Shown piece by piece: positions 45,755 to 54,856 of a stretch of DNA of 64,000 nt. The stretch's first letter is position 1. Each line of letters opens with the position of its first letter. The stretch comes from XYD12-FULL-36-8 sp041739035. GTDB taxonomy: Bacteria > Bacteroidota > Ignavibacteria > Ignavibacteriales > Ignavibacteriaceae. Both the position numbers and the translations under genes were made by a program. The stretch covers positions 68,283-132,282 of the forward strand of contig JBGSOQ010000062.1 in assembly GCA_041739035.1 (NCBI GenBank), written 5' to 3'. The notes below the pieces were generated by a model. That model was not told the DNA's origin. It worked only from the letters and a program-made list of their open reading frames with translations, and ran no database searches.

Positions 45755-47056
45755 TTATTTAAGAAGAACCATCTTATTGGTAATTCTTGTTCCATTAACG
45801 TTTAATTGATAAACATAAGTACCAGAAGCTAAATTAGCAGCATTAAAATTAACTGAATGTGAACCGGTGGCTAATTCATTCTGAACTAATGTAGCAACTT
45901 CATTACCAAGCATATCATAAACTTTTAATGTTGTGTAACCGCTGTTCTTCAACTCAAAAGTTATTTTTGTTGACGGGTTGAATGGGTTAGGATAGTTCTG
46001 TGATAGTCTGTAACCATCAACAACAACTTGTCCTTCTTCATCTACACTTGTCCAATTTGGATCTTCAAATTTCTGTACTATTGGGTAGGTACTACCGCCG
46101 AAACAAGTTGCATATGCATATCTGCCGTCAGGGCTGAATGCTAAACCACGAGGTCTTTCGTCAGGACTTCCAGCTGTATTGAATACCCATTTTAGACTAT
46201 CAACAATAGCACCTGTAGCAGGATCCCAGGCATACCAAGTTGCATTAGTGTAAGAAGTAGTAACACCAGGATATGCATTTGGAGGTGTTAAGCCTGAACC
46301 TGAAGAAAGCCATAAGTATCTTCCATCACGTGACCATGTTGCAGATTCACATGCAAATCCAAACAAAGTTGAATCTGTTAAAGCGAATGGACTAAACTCA
46401 TCTGGACGAGAAAAGATATAAATTAAATTATTTGTATATCCTGTCCAGTATATTGTGTTTCCATCGTGCGAAACTTCCAATGTACGAGAGAACCCAACTG
46501 AGGCATCAACAGCATTTCCAAGAAAAGTAAAATCTGTTGTAAAAACACTAATAGGATTTCCTGGAATAACAGGTGCGGTAAACACATTACCTAAGTCGTC
46601 TGTAGCTGGTGCGGTTAATGTCATACCTGCAACAGGTACAACTGCATCAATGCCTTCGCCTGTTTGATAGTTGATTCTGTATAATTTATCGAAAGCCGCA
46701 TAAAGGATATTTCCATTGTTATCAGTCTTGAGTCCTCTATTACTGTTGAAGAGAGTATCTGTAACTCCACCAATAGTGATAGTCTTTATTGGTGAAAATG
46801 AAGCAGGGCTTCCATCTGCATTAAAACAGTATACCGCACGGATATTTACAGTATCTGTACCGTTAAAGATCTTTTCTGTAGCACCATAAATAAGAGCCCA
46901 AACTTTACCGTCTGGATCAACAGCTACGCCGTGACCGCCCGTATTTCCAAAAAAATTATCATCCGGGAAATTTCCCAAATGTGTCCACCCCTGTGCATAA
47001 GATGTACCCATAGATAAGAACAGAACAAGAGCGAAAAATGATACCAGTTTTTTCAT
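45755..47056 (-). CDS. Secreted beta-propeller protein with T9SS sorting domain (cassette 2)
   Basis: A 433-residue exported protein: signal peptide (1-21), then propeller-like repeats (GHGVAVDPDGKVWALIYG, GLKTDNNGNILYAAFDKLYRI, LEVSHDGNTIYWTGYTNNLIYIF, ATWSRDGRYLWLSSGSG, GLAFSPDGRYAYATCFGG), and a T9SS sorting domain in the last ~85 residues (QNYPNPFNPSTKITF to TNKMVLLK). The repeats resemble NHL/SMP-30 and PD40 blades. No enzyme motif is visible, so a binding role at the cell surface is more likely than catalysis. It is the last gene of the cassette-2 run and is followed by a strong terminator. Confidence 0.8.
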   Translation of the reverse strand: MKKLVSFFALVLFLSMGTSYAQGWTHLGNFPDDNFFGNTGGHGVAVDPDGKVWALIYGATEKIFNGTDTVNIRAVYCFNADGSPASFSPIKTITIGGVTDTLFNSNRGLKTDNNGNILYAAFDKLYRINYQTGEGIDAVVPVAGMTLTAPATDDLGNVFTAPVIPGNPISVFTTDFTFLGNAVDASVGFSRTLEVSHDGNTIYWTGYTNNLIYIFSRPDEFSPFALTDSTLFGFACESATWSRDGRYLWLSSGSGLTPPNAYPGVTTSYTNATWYAWDPATGAIVDSLKWVFNTAGSPDERPRGLAFSPDGRYAYATCFGGSTYPIVQKFEDPNWTSVDEEGQVVVDGYRLSQNYPNPFNPSTKITFELKNSGYTTLKVYDMLGNEVATLVQNELATGSHSVNFNAANLASGTYVYQLNVNGTRITNKMVLLK

Positions 47057-47121
47057 AACGTTTCCTTTTATGTTAGTTAATTAAATAAGTCTATTAGACT
47101 CAGTTATTGTTAGTTAATTTT

Positions 47122-48348
47122 TTATTGACCAAAATAGGGTGCACCAATCTTCTGCATTTCAACTTTTATTGGTGCCTGTCCAACTTCTATTTTTGTACCA
47201 TCAGCACTTCTTACTTCGCCTCTAACAAAAAATAAGCTTTCTTCATTTGCAGGCCAGAAAATTGATACAACTGAGTTTGCTTCAATCACACCAGGATAGA
47301 GATCATAATACGACTTATCAGATTTAACTACCAACAATGGGTCTGGTCCTTTGTCCAATCCTAGTATCATATCTCCATCTGCAGCAAATGCGATTGCAGT
47401 AATTTTGGCCCCAATTCTGATATTTGTTGTTTCAAAATATAATTCCTCGGTGCCTAAATCTCCATTAACATCGATAGGAATTCTCCACACACCTTCAATA
47501 TTATCTTTTGTTGCTGCAACATACAAGTCATTATTAAATAATCTTATGGCTCTTAATACTCCGGAAAATGGATATGAAGTAATAGCTCGGTCCTGCTTAA
47601 ATTTAAAAATTGTATTGTTATTGTTTAATGCCCAAAGATTTTGATTACTATCAAATTCAAGAGCAACAATTACACCTGCACTTGGCGCTGCCCAGGGAGC
47701 CGCAGGAGCAACATTTTCTGCAATTTTCCATACTCCACGAGCTGATCGCACTCCGTAGAGTTCACCGCCGGGTCCATATCTAAAATTATCCCATTTTTGT
47801 GTGTTACCCTTGGGAACATAAAGAGATTTTGATGTAGAATCAAAAGGGGGTGGAGAAATTTTCCAGATGCCAATATCATAAAGATTTACTAAAAGATTGG
47901 CATTCTCGGTTATGATTCCATAAGCTTTTTCGGCGATAGGGTCTAACGGATAATAGACTTCCCAGGAGGATACCAATTTATATTGATATTGATTACTAAA
48001 ATCTTGAGCACCAACAACAGCAATTTTAACCATAACCGTGTCCGCAACAACGTTGGGCACTTTAACCGTAATCTGGGTTGTTGTACCGCTTATAATTGTT
48101 CCTGGAATACCGTTGAAATAAACACGGTTATTTCTGCTGTCAGCAGAAAAATTAGATCCTGTAATAGTGACTTCTGTAATTCCAGCCAACGCCTGAGAAG
48201 AGGGTTCAAGTGTTGAAAGAACCGGTGCCGGAAGATTTGCAGAAGGATACTGCTCCAGACTTGCAGGTGGATCTTCAGCACAACCAATTAATATAATACC
48301 TAAAAGAAGGGTTGTGATAATAAACGTATTGTAAAATATTTTTTTCAT
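47122..48348 (-). CDS. TIG-domain lipoprotein (SGBP-like candidate, cassette 2)
   Basis: A 408-residue lipoprotein with a canonical lipobox (LLLGIILIGC, Cys23). Residues ~42-130 form an IPT/TIG immunoglobulin-like domain (PVLSTLEPSSQALAGITEVTITGSNFS... TTQITVKVPNVVADTVMVKI). The rest (about 135-400) has propeller-like repeats (YGPGGELYGVRSARGVWKI, LEFDSNQNLWALNNN, IAFAADGDMILGLDKG). TIG-plus-propeller lipoproteins in Bacteroidota often serve as surface glycan-binding partners of TonB receptors. This fits its place in the run of TonB receptor, surface protein and PorV-like barrel, but no substrate can be read from the sequence. Confidence 0.8.
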   Translation of the reverse strand: MKKIFYNTFIITTLLLGIILIGCAEDPPASLEQYPSANLPAPVLSTLEPSSQALAGITEVTITGSNFSADSRNNRVYFNGIPGTIISGTTTQITVKVPNVVADTVMVKIAVVGAQDFSNQYQYKLVSSWEVYYPLDPIAEKAYGIITENANLLVNLYDIGIWKISPPPFDSTSKSLYVPKGNTQKWDNFRYGPGGELYGVRSARGVWKIAENVAPAAPWAAPSAGVIVALEFDSNQNLWALNNNNTIFKFKQDRAITSYPFSGVLRAIRLFNNDLYVAATKDNIEGVWRIPIDVNGDLGTEELYFETTNIRIGAKITAIAFAADGDMILGLDKGPDPLLVVKSDKSYYDLYPGVIEANSVVSIFWPANEESLFFVRGEVRSADGTKIEVGQAPIKVEMQKIGAPYFGQ

Positions 48349-48386
48349 TTTTTTTCCAAACTTAATTTACGATTAAGTTAATAAAA

Positions 48387-49433
48387 TTAATAAGCAAAAT
48401 TCAATGAAATTCTATGAACATCATTAAAAATGCCAAATGGAGTATATGCATAATCAACCGCAAGATTTAATCCACCGATATCTTTTTTAAGACCTACACC
48501 GGCACTAAAATTTCTCTCGTCGTTTGGAGCCGAGAAACCTCCTCTAAAGGAAACTAAGTTCATAAATGTGTATTCTGCTCCTACTAAAATTTGCTCGGGA
48601 AAATCTCTTGGATGATTTGCATCGACAGTTACTAAAATTGAATGTTCCGTTTTATCAAGATCAAGCACATCAGAAAAATTAAATGATGCACCAATTTGGA
48701 ATATCAATGGTAATTGAAAACTTTCTTTTTTGTACTTTATTTCACGAGCAAAATTTCGCACACTCATACCAAGATTAAGACTTTCAAATCCGGTTTTGTA
48801 CAATACACCAAAATCAAATGAGAGTACATCAAGTTTATTTTCCTCCGTAGTGCCACCCGCGTATGCCCCATCTGGATCCTGAACAACATCACCGACAACA
48901 CTTGAACCTAATGATTGTCTTACATATTTAACATTAGCACCTAGAGAAAACTTTTCTGACAATGCATTTGCATAACCAATACCAATGGCTATAGCTGTTG
49001 GACTGAATGTACCTACATCCAAAAATCCCTGTTCATTATCTGCTCTCACCGTTCCCATAAAATCTCCATAGTCTACAGAAACAAAGCTAAAGCCCAATAT
49101 TCCGTAATCACCCTCAAAAGGTGCAAACGCTATTGCAGCATTGTAATAATTAATATCTGCAATAAACTGAGTTGATCCTAAAGTTACATCAGCAATACCT
49201 TCAAACCTTGCCATAGAAGCAGGATTATAAAACATTGCACTTGAATTATTTAATTCGAGCGATGTAACTGCATCTCCAAAAGCACTTGAGCGCGCGTCTA
49301 ATGAAACGTTAAGAAATTTCATACCTGTTTGCGCTAATTTTTGCTGTTGGGAAAAAATAAATTGGCTCTGTATTAAAATCATTAGAATAATCAGAGCAAA
49401 ATTTGCTAGAATATTTTTCATTTTTGTTTTCAT
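48387..49433 (-). CDS. PorV-like outer-membrane beta-barrel (cassette 2)
   Basis: A 348-residue protein of the PorV/UPF0164 family. The signal peptide ends at IFSQ, and the family core reads MKFLNVSLDARSSAFGDAVTSLELNNSSAMFYNPASMARFEG. The C-terminus YAYTPFGIFNDVHRISLNFAY is typical of an outer-membrane barrel. It occupies the same position as the barrel at 25772-26779, third after a TonB receptor and a surface protein with a VVPNPY-type ending. The two barrels differ clearly in sequence, so the duplication is old. A second Met at residue 5 could be the true start. Confidence 0.82.
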   Translation of the reverse strand: MKTKMKNILANFALIILMILIQSQFIFSQQQKLAQTGMKFLNVSLDARSSAFGDAVTSLELNNSSAMFYNPASMARFEGIADVTLGSTQFIADINYYNAAIAFAPFEGDYGILGFSFVSVDYGDFMGTVRADNEQGFLDVGTFSPTAIAIGIGYANALSEKFSLGANVKYVRQSLGSSVVGDVVQDPDGAYAGGTTEENKLDVLSFDFGVLYKTGFESLNLGMSVRNFAREIKYKKESFQLPLIFQIGASFNFSDVLDLDKTEHSILVTVDANHPRDFPEQILVGAEYTFMNLVSFRGGFSAPNDERNFSAGVGLKKDIGGLNLAVDYAYTPFGIFNDVHRISLNFAY

Positions 49434-49449
49434 AAAATTTTTGTTTCCG

Positions 49450-51522
49450 TTATCTAATGATTACAAATTTTACGATTTTCTTTTCGCCGGTATCCTTATT
49501 TTCGATAACTGCGATGTAAATTCCACTAACAATAATTTGTCCTGAAGATGTTAATGAATCCCAAGCCTGATCGCCGCTGCCATCAGTATGTTCAATAGTT
49601 TCTATGAGTTCTCCAAGTTCTGAATAGATTTTAATATCACATCTACCAGGAATGTTAAAGAAATATAGTCGGTTCTGCGCTAACTCACCAAACCCCAATT
49701 CTGAAGATGCAGAAATATTGTATGGGTTAGGCACAACACGAATATCATCCATACTTGTACCAGCAGGTCTTTTAAGAACAGCAGCGTTATAAGTTTGTGT
49801 ATAATACCGGCTGCTTCTTAATTTACCTGAAGGTGTTAATCCAACACCAGTATTCGAGGATTCTGTTCCAACAGAAACTATATAATAATAATATGAAAGT
49901 CCTCTTACGGGTGTAATATCATCAAAACTTCTATCAGCAGGACCAGCTGTGTGAATAAGAGTGTATGCACTATCAAATTTTCCTGTAGCCCTATAAATTT
50001 CGAATCCTTCAAGGTTGGCACCCGGATCATCATAAGTTTCCCAGGCAAGTTGAATTCTATCACCGCCGCCATTTACGTTAAATACTTTTGGAGGTAAAGG
50101 TGGACGCGGAATATCATACCCGGATTGAAAATTAGCATTAGCTCTTCTAAATGTTTGGAATAAAGAATCACGGCTCTGAAAAACTACTTGATTCTTTTGC
50201 TCAGCAGTAATTTGTCCTGTTTTATATTGAATACCTTTTTCTGTTGCCAATTCACGGCTAATACCTGCAACTCCTTCAGCAAATACTATTTTAATACTAT
50301 CACCTGGGGCAAGAGTATAAGGTCCATAACCATTGGTAAAAGAAAATCCACCCGGGGTACCTAAAGCAGGGTCACCAGTGGGGTTAGTAAATCCAGGATA
50401 ATCGGAAGGCTCAACCGCATTTGCATGACGAGGAGACTTGTGACCTCTGGCTAGCCAGGTATATTCACTTTGCATCTTGGCTTTATTGTACGAATCGTTA
50501 TTTGAAGTATTTGGCTCATCCGATCCCTCCCAGGATGTTGTGCTCGGCTGCAAAGGATCGTCATTTTTATCTGTTGCAGAAACATCGGCATGTAATGTTA
50601 GCACGCCGGCAAACTGTGCTCCACCCAGACGACCAACTGTATCACCAGGTTCTACATTTAAAGCGGTTGACCAGATAGGTGCCCCAATATTATCATATCT
50701 TGTAAAGGAGGGCAATTTTCCGTGCCACATATAATGGAAACGTAGATTGTCAGGATTATCTGTATCAACTTTAACACCATCACCTCGCGTATCATTCATT
50801 GTATTAATTCCCCAACGTGTAGAATTTCCAATAACATATCCAACATAGTCGTTAACTGCAAATCTGAATTGATAATAAAAATAAACACCGGTCAAAGTAT
50901 TTGATGGTAATTCAATTTCTGCGTCACCATCTGTGTTTCCAGTATTCGTAAATGTATATTCAGATACAATATAATTATCATGGTACTGCTGACTAAACTG
51001 AAATATTCGTCTGGTCATTGAAATACCAATCTGAGTGTTTACCTTATTAACAATTATGCGGTCAGCAAAAAGATTTGGATCTACTTCATCATTATCAACT
51101 GATTTATCAAGAGATAAATCATTATCAACAAAAACTAATGGTGGTTCGAACTGGCTTGTCATTTTAAACCCCTGCGGGTAAAATTCACCGGCACCGGTAA
51201 CTCTTGGACCAACGTGAACTACTTTGTAGGGATAAGGGCTTTGAAGATCACTAGGATCTACAAAATTTGTAGTTCCAATCCAAAGTGCCTTAGCAGCCTG
51301 TATATCTTGACGATTATTAATTGCAGGCCATTGCAACCCATACTGCTGACGCTTGACAAAACCCTCTTCTATCTCACTTCCTATTTCGGAATACCAGTTA
51401 TGCAATGAACCAGCTGACATCCACTTAATGGCATATTGCGGATACACCGCAGTTGAAAAACCGAAAAGAATCAGAAGGACTGATAGATTTATAAATTTAA
51501 TTCTTAAAATATTGTGTTTCAT
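49450..51522 (-). CDS. Surface protein with Fn3-like domain and VVPNPY-type C-terminal domain (cassette 2)
   Basis: A 690-residue exported protein with a signal peptide ending near VYPQ (about 29). The N-terminal 400 residues have no family I recognise. A fibronectin-like segment is visible at about 480-570 (PLPPKVFNVNGGGDRIQLAWETYDDP... EGFEIYRATGKFDSAYTLI). The final ~100 residues (IRVVPNPYNISASSELG, LYFFNIPGRCDIKIYSELGELIETIEH, to KIVKFVIIR) match the ending of the giant protein at 26857-30288. The two thus share an arrangement although their sizes differ (690 and 1143). It begins 20 bp after the TonB receptor and is probably its surface partner. Confidence 0.75.
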   Translation of the reverse strand: MKHNILRIKFINLSVLLILFGFSTAVYPQYAIKWMSAGSLHNWYSEIGSEIEEGFVKRQQYGLQWPAINNRQDIQAAKALWIGTTNFVDPSDLQSPYPYKVVHVGPRVTGAGEFYPQGFKMTSQFEPPLVFVDNDLSLDKSVDNDEVDPNLFADRIIVNKVNTQIGISMTRRIFQFSQQYHDNYIVSEYTFTNTGNTDGDAEIELPSNTLTGVYFYYQFRFAVNDYVGYVIGNSTRWGINTMNDTRGDGVKVDTDNPDNLRFHYMWHGKLPSFTRYDNIGAPIWSTALNVEPGDTVGRLGGAQFAGVLTLHADVSATDKNDDPLQPSTTSWEGSDEPNTSNNDSYNKAKMQSEYTWLARGHKSPRHANAVEPSDYPGFTNPTGDPALGTPGGFSFTNGYGPYTLAPGDSIKIVFAEGVAGISRELATEKGIQYKTGQITAEQKNQVVFQSRDSLFQTFRRANANFQSGYDIPRPPLPPKVFNVNGGGDRIQLAWETYDDPGANLEGFEIYRATGKFDSAYTLIHTAGPADRSFDDITPVRGLSYYYYIVSVGTESSNTGVGLTPSGKLRSSRYYTQTYNAAVLKRPAGTSMDDIRVVPNPYNISASSELGFGELAQNRLYFFNIPGRCDIKIYSELGELIETIEHTDGSGDQAWDSLTSSGQIIVSGIYIAVIENKDTGEKKIVKFVIIR

Positions 51523-51541
51523 TTATTCCTCTAAAATCTAA

Positions 51542-54500
51542 TTAAAACTCATATGATAATTTTAATCCCCAATAAATATCTCTGGGGTTTAAGAATGAAA
51601 AATATTCCTGATTAGGCATATCTATATATGATTTATTTTTTCTCCATTCATCTTTTTGGCTGTCGGATGCATTCTCATCCCACGGAATATATGGACCGCT
51701 TCTATAATCCCCTGGTCTATCATCACCGGGAATATTAACATATCCAAATCTTTCATCAAATACTTCAGCAGGCAGATGTAATGATTTCATATAAGCTAAG
51801 TAATCATTAGCATCAACAAAACCGTATTGAGTCATATATTTATAATTAAATAAGTTAGTGATATCTGCAAAGAGCTGAAGATCAACACTCATAAATCTAA
51901 ATGTTTTGCTGATACGTAAATCAGCAACCCATTGATCTTTCCACTGAAGATTATTTTCAACACCCGGTATGCTACCGCCGCCAGCCCAGGTTAGATAATA
52001 ACCTGAGTTCCAACGACCAACAAAACTTGCCCTCCAGTCACCTAATAATGAAATACTTCCAAGCTGAGGGCCATAATCAGAAGGCGTAAAGAAGTCTATG
52101 TTTAGATTTACAAACGGACGTGGAAGTGGTTTTTCCTGGTAAACAGCATTTGTGGTAGCTTCATAATTTCTTTGCAATGAAGCACTTTCATAATATTTGA
52201 GATAACCGAAATATCCATTTGATCTAACATCGTAAGTGTAATTAATAAATCCCTGAACCCAATCACCTCTGTTTTTAGTAAGTGTAAATTCAAAACCACG
52301 TATATCTTGAAAACTATTTGGTTCACTCCTAAAATAACTTACTTTGTTATCTCTACTTATATATTCAACTAATCCAGTGGATGAAACATTGTTAGAAAAA
52401 TTTGACTGTAATGACACATCTTTATAATAACCTGCAACTCTTAATAATAATTCATCAAATATATTCTGTTCATATCCTAATTCATAAGCCACAGTTTTTG
52501 GTAACGGATTATTAGGATCAGCAATTCTTACAACAGCATTATTGTCAGAATATCTTCTTAAAAGGAATAGATTTTCCGGAGTTGGCTGCTGCCTAAAATG
52601 TCCATAGTTAAAATACAACTTGCTATTAACAGTGATAGGGAATGAAATACCTACTCTTGGACTAATATCAAGTTGCTTGTCTACTGTAACTTTTGTGAGT
52701 AAGGTGTCTAATCCAAGTGAATTTTCTGATGCAAATGCTTTATTGTATGGATCATATTCATACCACTCGCCTTGCGGATCTGAATAATCAAATCTAACAC
52801 CAACATTTGCAACCATTCCTTCAAATTCCAATTTATTTTGGATATAAAGAGCTCCTCTTATAGGGAAATTACTCCAGGTTGATCTTGAGCGACCACTTGG
52901 TAAAAATCTATCTACGGAAGCATAGTTTACTCTATTATCAGTATAATTAAATTCAAGACCAACTTTTAATTGGTTAATTCTATCCAGTTGGCTTTGAAAA
53001 TCTACTTTAGCATTGTATACCGTAACCACGCTGCTATCACGAGAATTACTGAATCCAACACCCATTCTCAATCCGTTTATACCGGTTGAAGGATAATCAG
53101 CATATCCAAAGGGAGCTTCATCAAGATAAACTCCGCCAACATTATAAATTTTTGAAGTATCTCTTGCCCTTCCGGGATTAGTACTGTATTCAGATTGGAA
53201 TGTACTTAATTGAATTTCATAAAAAGTGGTAGGATTAATAACGTTTGTAAATTTACCACCGTAAGAAGAGTAGTCAATTGTACTTGGTGCCCAATAATCA
53301 GGAGCGAATATTCTTGCATCAATATAACTTACTCTGTTCATTACAGCACCGACGCTAGATGGAGTTTTGAAAATTCCAGCAACACCAGCATTATTATTAT
53401 TGGTTCCAGTAACCTCGCTCCATAAACCTTGAACCATTAATTTCATTCCTTCACCAACATCTGAAGTAAGTTTTACCTGACCAACCCAGTCATTCACTCC
53501 GTCTGTCGAGAGAGGAATCACATACATATTTTCAGTTTGTCTGTATGAAGCAGAGAATCTTAAATTACCTAAAGATTGAGCAAAAGGAACAGGTCCCGCA
53601 AAACTTGCATCAACTTCGTAGTCAGGACTTTCAATTGCCGTTATTCTTCTGTGTTCCCACAAAAAGATCTGTTTGGCTTGTTCAGGTGTTAAGTCATTTG
53701 TAGGATCATCATCCAGTAATGTTTGTTCAGCTACAGCTACCCATCCATCAAATTGAGGATACTGTTTTTGTGTAAAATCATCCCAAACAGGGAGACCTGT
53801 TAATGGATCAAGGGCTTGTGTTCCAAACCATGCAACTTGATCATCAACATAAGGACGTATCCAATAAGTGTTTGGATCATTTGGAGATGCTCCAAAATGT
53901 TTTTGATTTGCTGCCCTGTATCGGCCTATAAAACTAAACGAATATTTGTCTCTTGAGCCTTCTTTTGTAACCACGTTAACTAACCCAGATCTTACATTTC
54001 CGTATTCAGCATTAAATCCGCCAGTTTGTATCTGAACTTGATCTATTGCGGCGTAGCTTATCCCGGTAAATGGAGAGTTATCTCTTTCATCTCTTAGGGT
54101 AACTCCATTTACCAAAAATGCTGTTTGATTTTGTGATCCGCCTCTGATTTCGAGTTCTCCATTTGCACCGGTCCTGATACCAGCCTGTAAACCAATCACT
54201 CCCTCTATGCTTGATACAGGTAAGTTTTCAATTTCCTCAACGTTTAGGTTTACACGGCTTGATGAAACGTCTTTTTGTACAATTGGTGTGGTTGCAATAA
54301 CAACTACTTCATCGGTTTGAAAAGTATTAGAAGTTAAATTAAAGTTAGCTTCTGTGGTTTGGTCGATGTTTACACGCAAATCTTGAATTACACTTGGGGC
54401 ATAACCGACCATCGACGCCTTTAAATTATATGTGTTGGGAGGGATATTAAGAATTACAAAGTATCCATCCAAATTTGTTGCGGCACCTATTGTGGTACCT

Positions 54501-54640
54501 TCTATCAATACGTTTGCACCGATTAGAGCCTCTCCTGTTGAAGCGTCTTTTACAACGCCAGTAATTTTGCCGACTTGTGCAAAGATGGGTATTGAAAAAA
54601 TATGTAGTGCGAGAATGCTAAAGAGTAGCAGTTTTCTCAT
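51542..54640 (-). CDS. TonB-dependent receptor with carboxypeptidase-regulatory N-terminus (cassette 2)
   Basis: A 1032-residue outer-membrane receptor. Signal peptide (1-21), carboxypeptidase-regulatory-like domain (about 22-110, GKITGVVKDASTGEALIGANVLIEG), plug (about 115-240, with LEIRGGSQNQTAFLVNGVTLRDE and FNAEYGNVRSGLVNVVTKEGS), then a long barrel ending DIYWGLKLSYEF. AGGAG precedes the start. The leader contains a 56-bp inverted repeat (54686-54741). As in cassette 1, no SusD gene follows. The plug wording is close to that of the other receptor (both have ITREGG/VTKEGS and AEYGN), so they are paralogues. Confidence 0.88.
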   Translation of the reverse strand: MRKLLLFSILALHIFSIPIFAQVGKITGVVKDASTGEALIGANVLIEGTTIGAATNLDGYFVILNIPPNTYNLKASMVGYAPSVIQDLRVNIDQTTEANFNLTSNTFQTDEVVVIATTPIVQKDVSSSRVNLNVEEIENLPVSSIEGVIGLQAGIRTGANGELEIRGGSQNQTAFLVNGVTLRDERDNSPFTGISYAAIDQVQIQTGGFNAEYGNVRSGLVNVVTKEGSRDKYSFSFIGRYRAANQKHFGASPNDPNTYWIRPYVDDQVAWFGTQALDPLTGLPVWDDFTQKQYPQFDGWVAVAEQTLLDDDPTNDLTPEQAKQIFLWEHRRITAIESPDYEVDASFAGPVPFAQSLGNLRFSASYRQTENMYVIPLSTDGVNDWVGQVKLTSDVGEGMKLMVQGLWSEVTGTNNNNAGVAGIFKTPSSVGAVMNRVSYIDARIFAPDYWAPSTIDYSSYGGKFTNVINPTTFYEIQLSTFQSEYSTNPGRARDTSKIYNVGGVYLDEAPFGYADYPSTGINGLRMGVGFSNSRDSSVVTVYNAKVDFQSQLDRINQLKVGLEFNYTDNRVNYASVDRFLPSGRSRSTWSNFPIRGALYIQNKLEFEGMVANVGVRFDYSDPQGEWYEYDPYNKAFASENSLGLDTLLTKVTVDKQLDISPRVGISFPITVNSKLYFNYGHFRQQPTPENLFLLRRYSDNNAVVRIADPNNPLPKTVAYELGYEQNIFDELLLRVAGYYKDVSLQSNFSNNVSSTGLVEYISRDNKVSYFRSEPNSFQDIRGFEFTLTKNRGDWVQGFINYTYDVRSNGYFGYLKYYESASLQRNYEATTNAVYQEKPLPRPFVNLNIDFFTPSDYGPQLGSISLLGDWRASFVGRWNSGYYLTWAGGGSIPGVENNLQWKDQWVADLRISKTFRFMSVDLQLFADITNLFNYKYMTQYGFVDANDYLAYMKSLHLPAEVFDERFGYVNIPGDDRPGDYRSGPYIPWDENASDSQKDEWRKNKSYIDMPNQEYFSFLNPRDIYWGLKLSYEF

Positions 54641-54685
54641 ATGATTTTACTCCTAATATTAGTCACTTCGATCCTTGGGGGAGTA

Positions 54686-54741
54686 GTTCTGATAAAGAAT
54701 AATTAAATATTCCTTTTTCTCAGACAATTATTAATCAGAAC
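54686..54741 (-). promoter_or_regulatory. Leader hairpin upstream of the cassette-2 receptor gene
   Basis: Perfect outer arms GTTCTGAT and ATCAGAAC (54686-54693 and 54734-54741) enclose a second pair, AATAATT and AATTATT. It lies 46 bp before the start codon of the receptor gene, in what is likely its 5' leader, and could act as an RNA structure or an operator. Confidence 0.4.
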
Positions 54742-54856
54742 AAAATTAAAATTGATTAAATTTTCTACCAAAAAACTAAATAAATTAGTTTCTAAAGTCA
54801 ATTGTTTTTATTAAAAGATTTTTTTCTGTTTTATGAAACTCAATTCGTTTTACCAT

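Noticed and set aside
30310..54640. SusC/SusD pairs
   Set aside because: Both TonB receptors are SusC-like in the N-terminal domain, but neither is followed by a protein with SusD features such as a lipoprotein signal followed by TPR-like helices.
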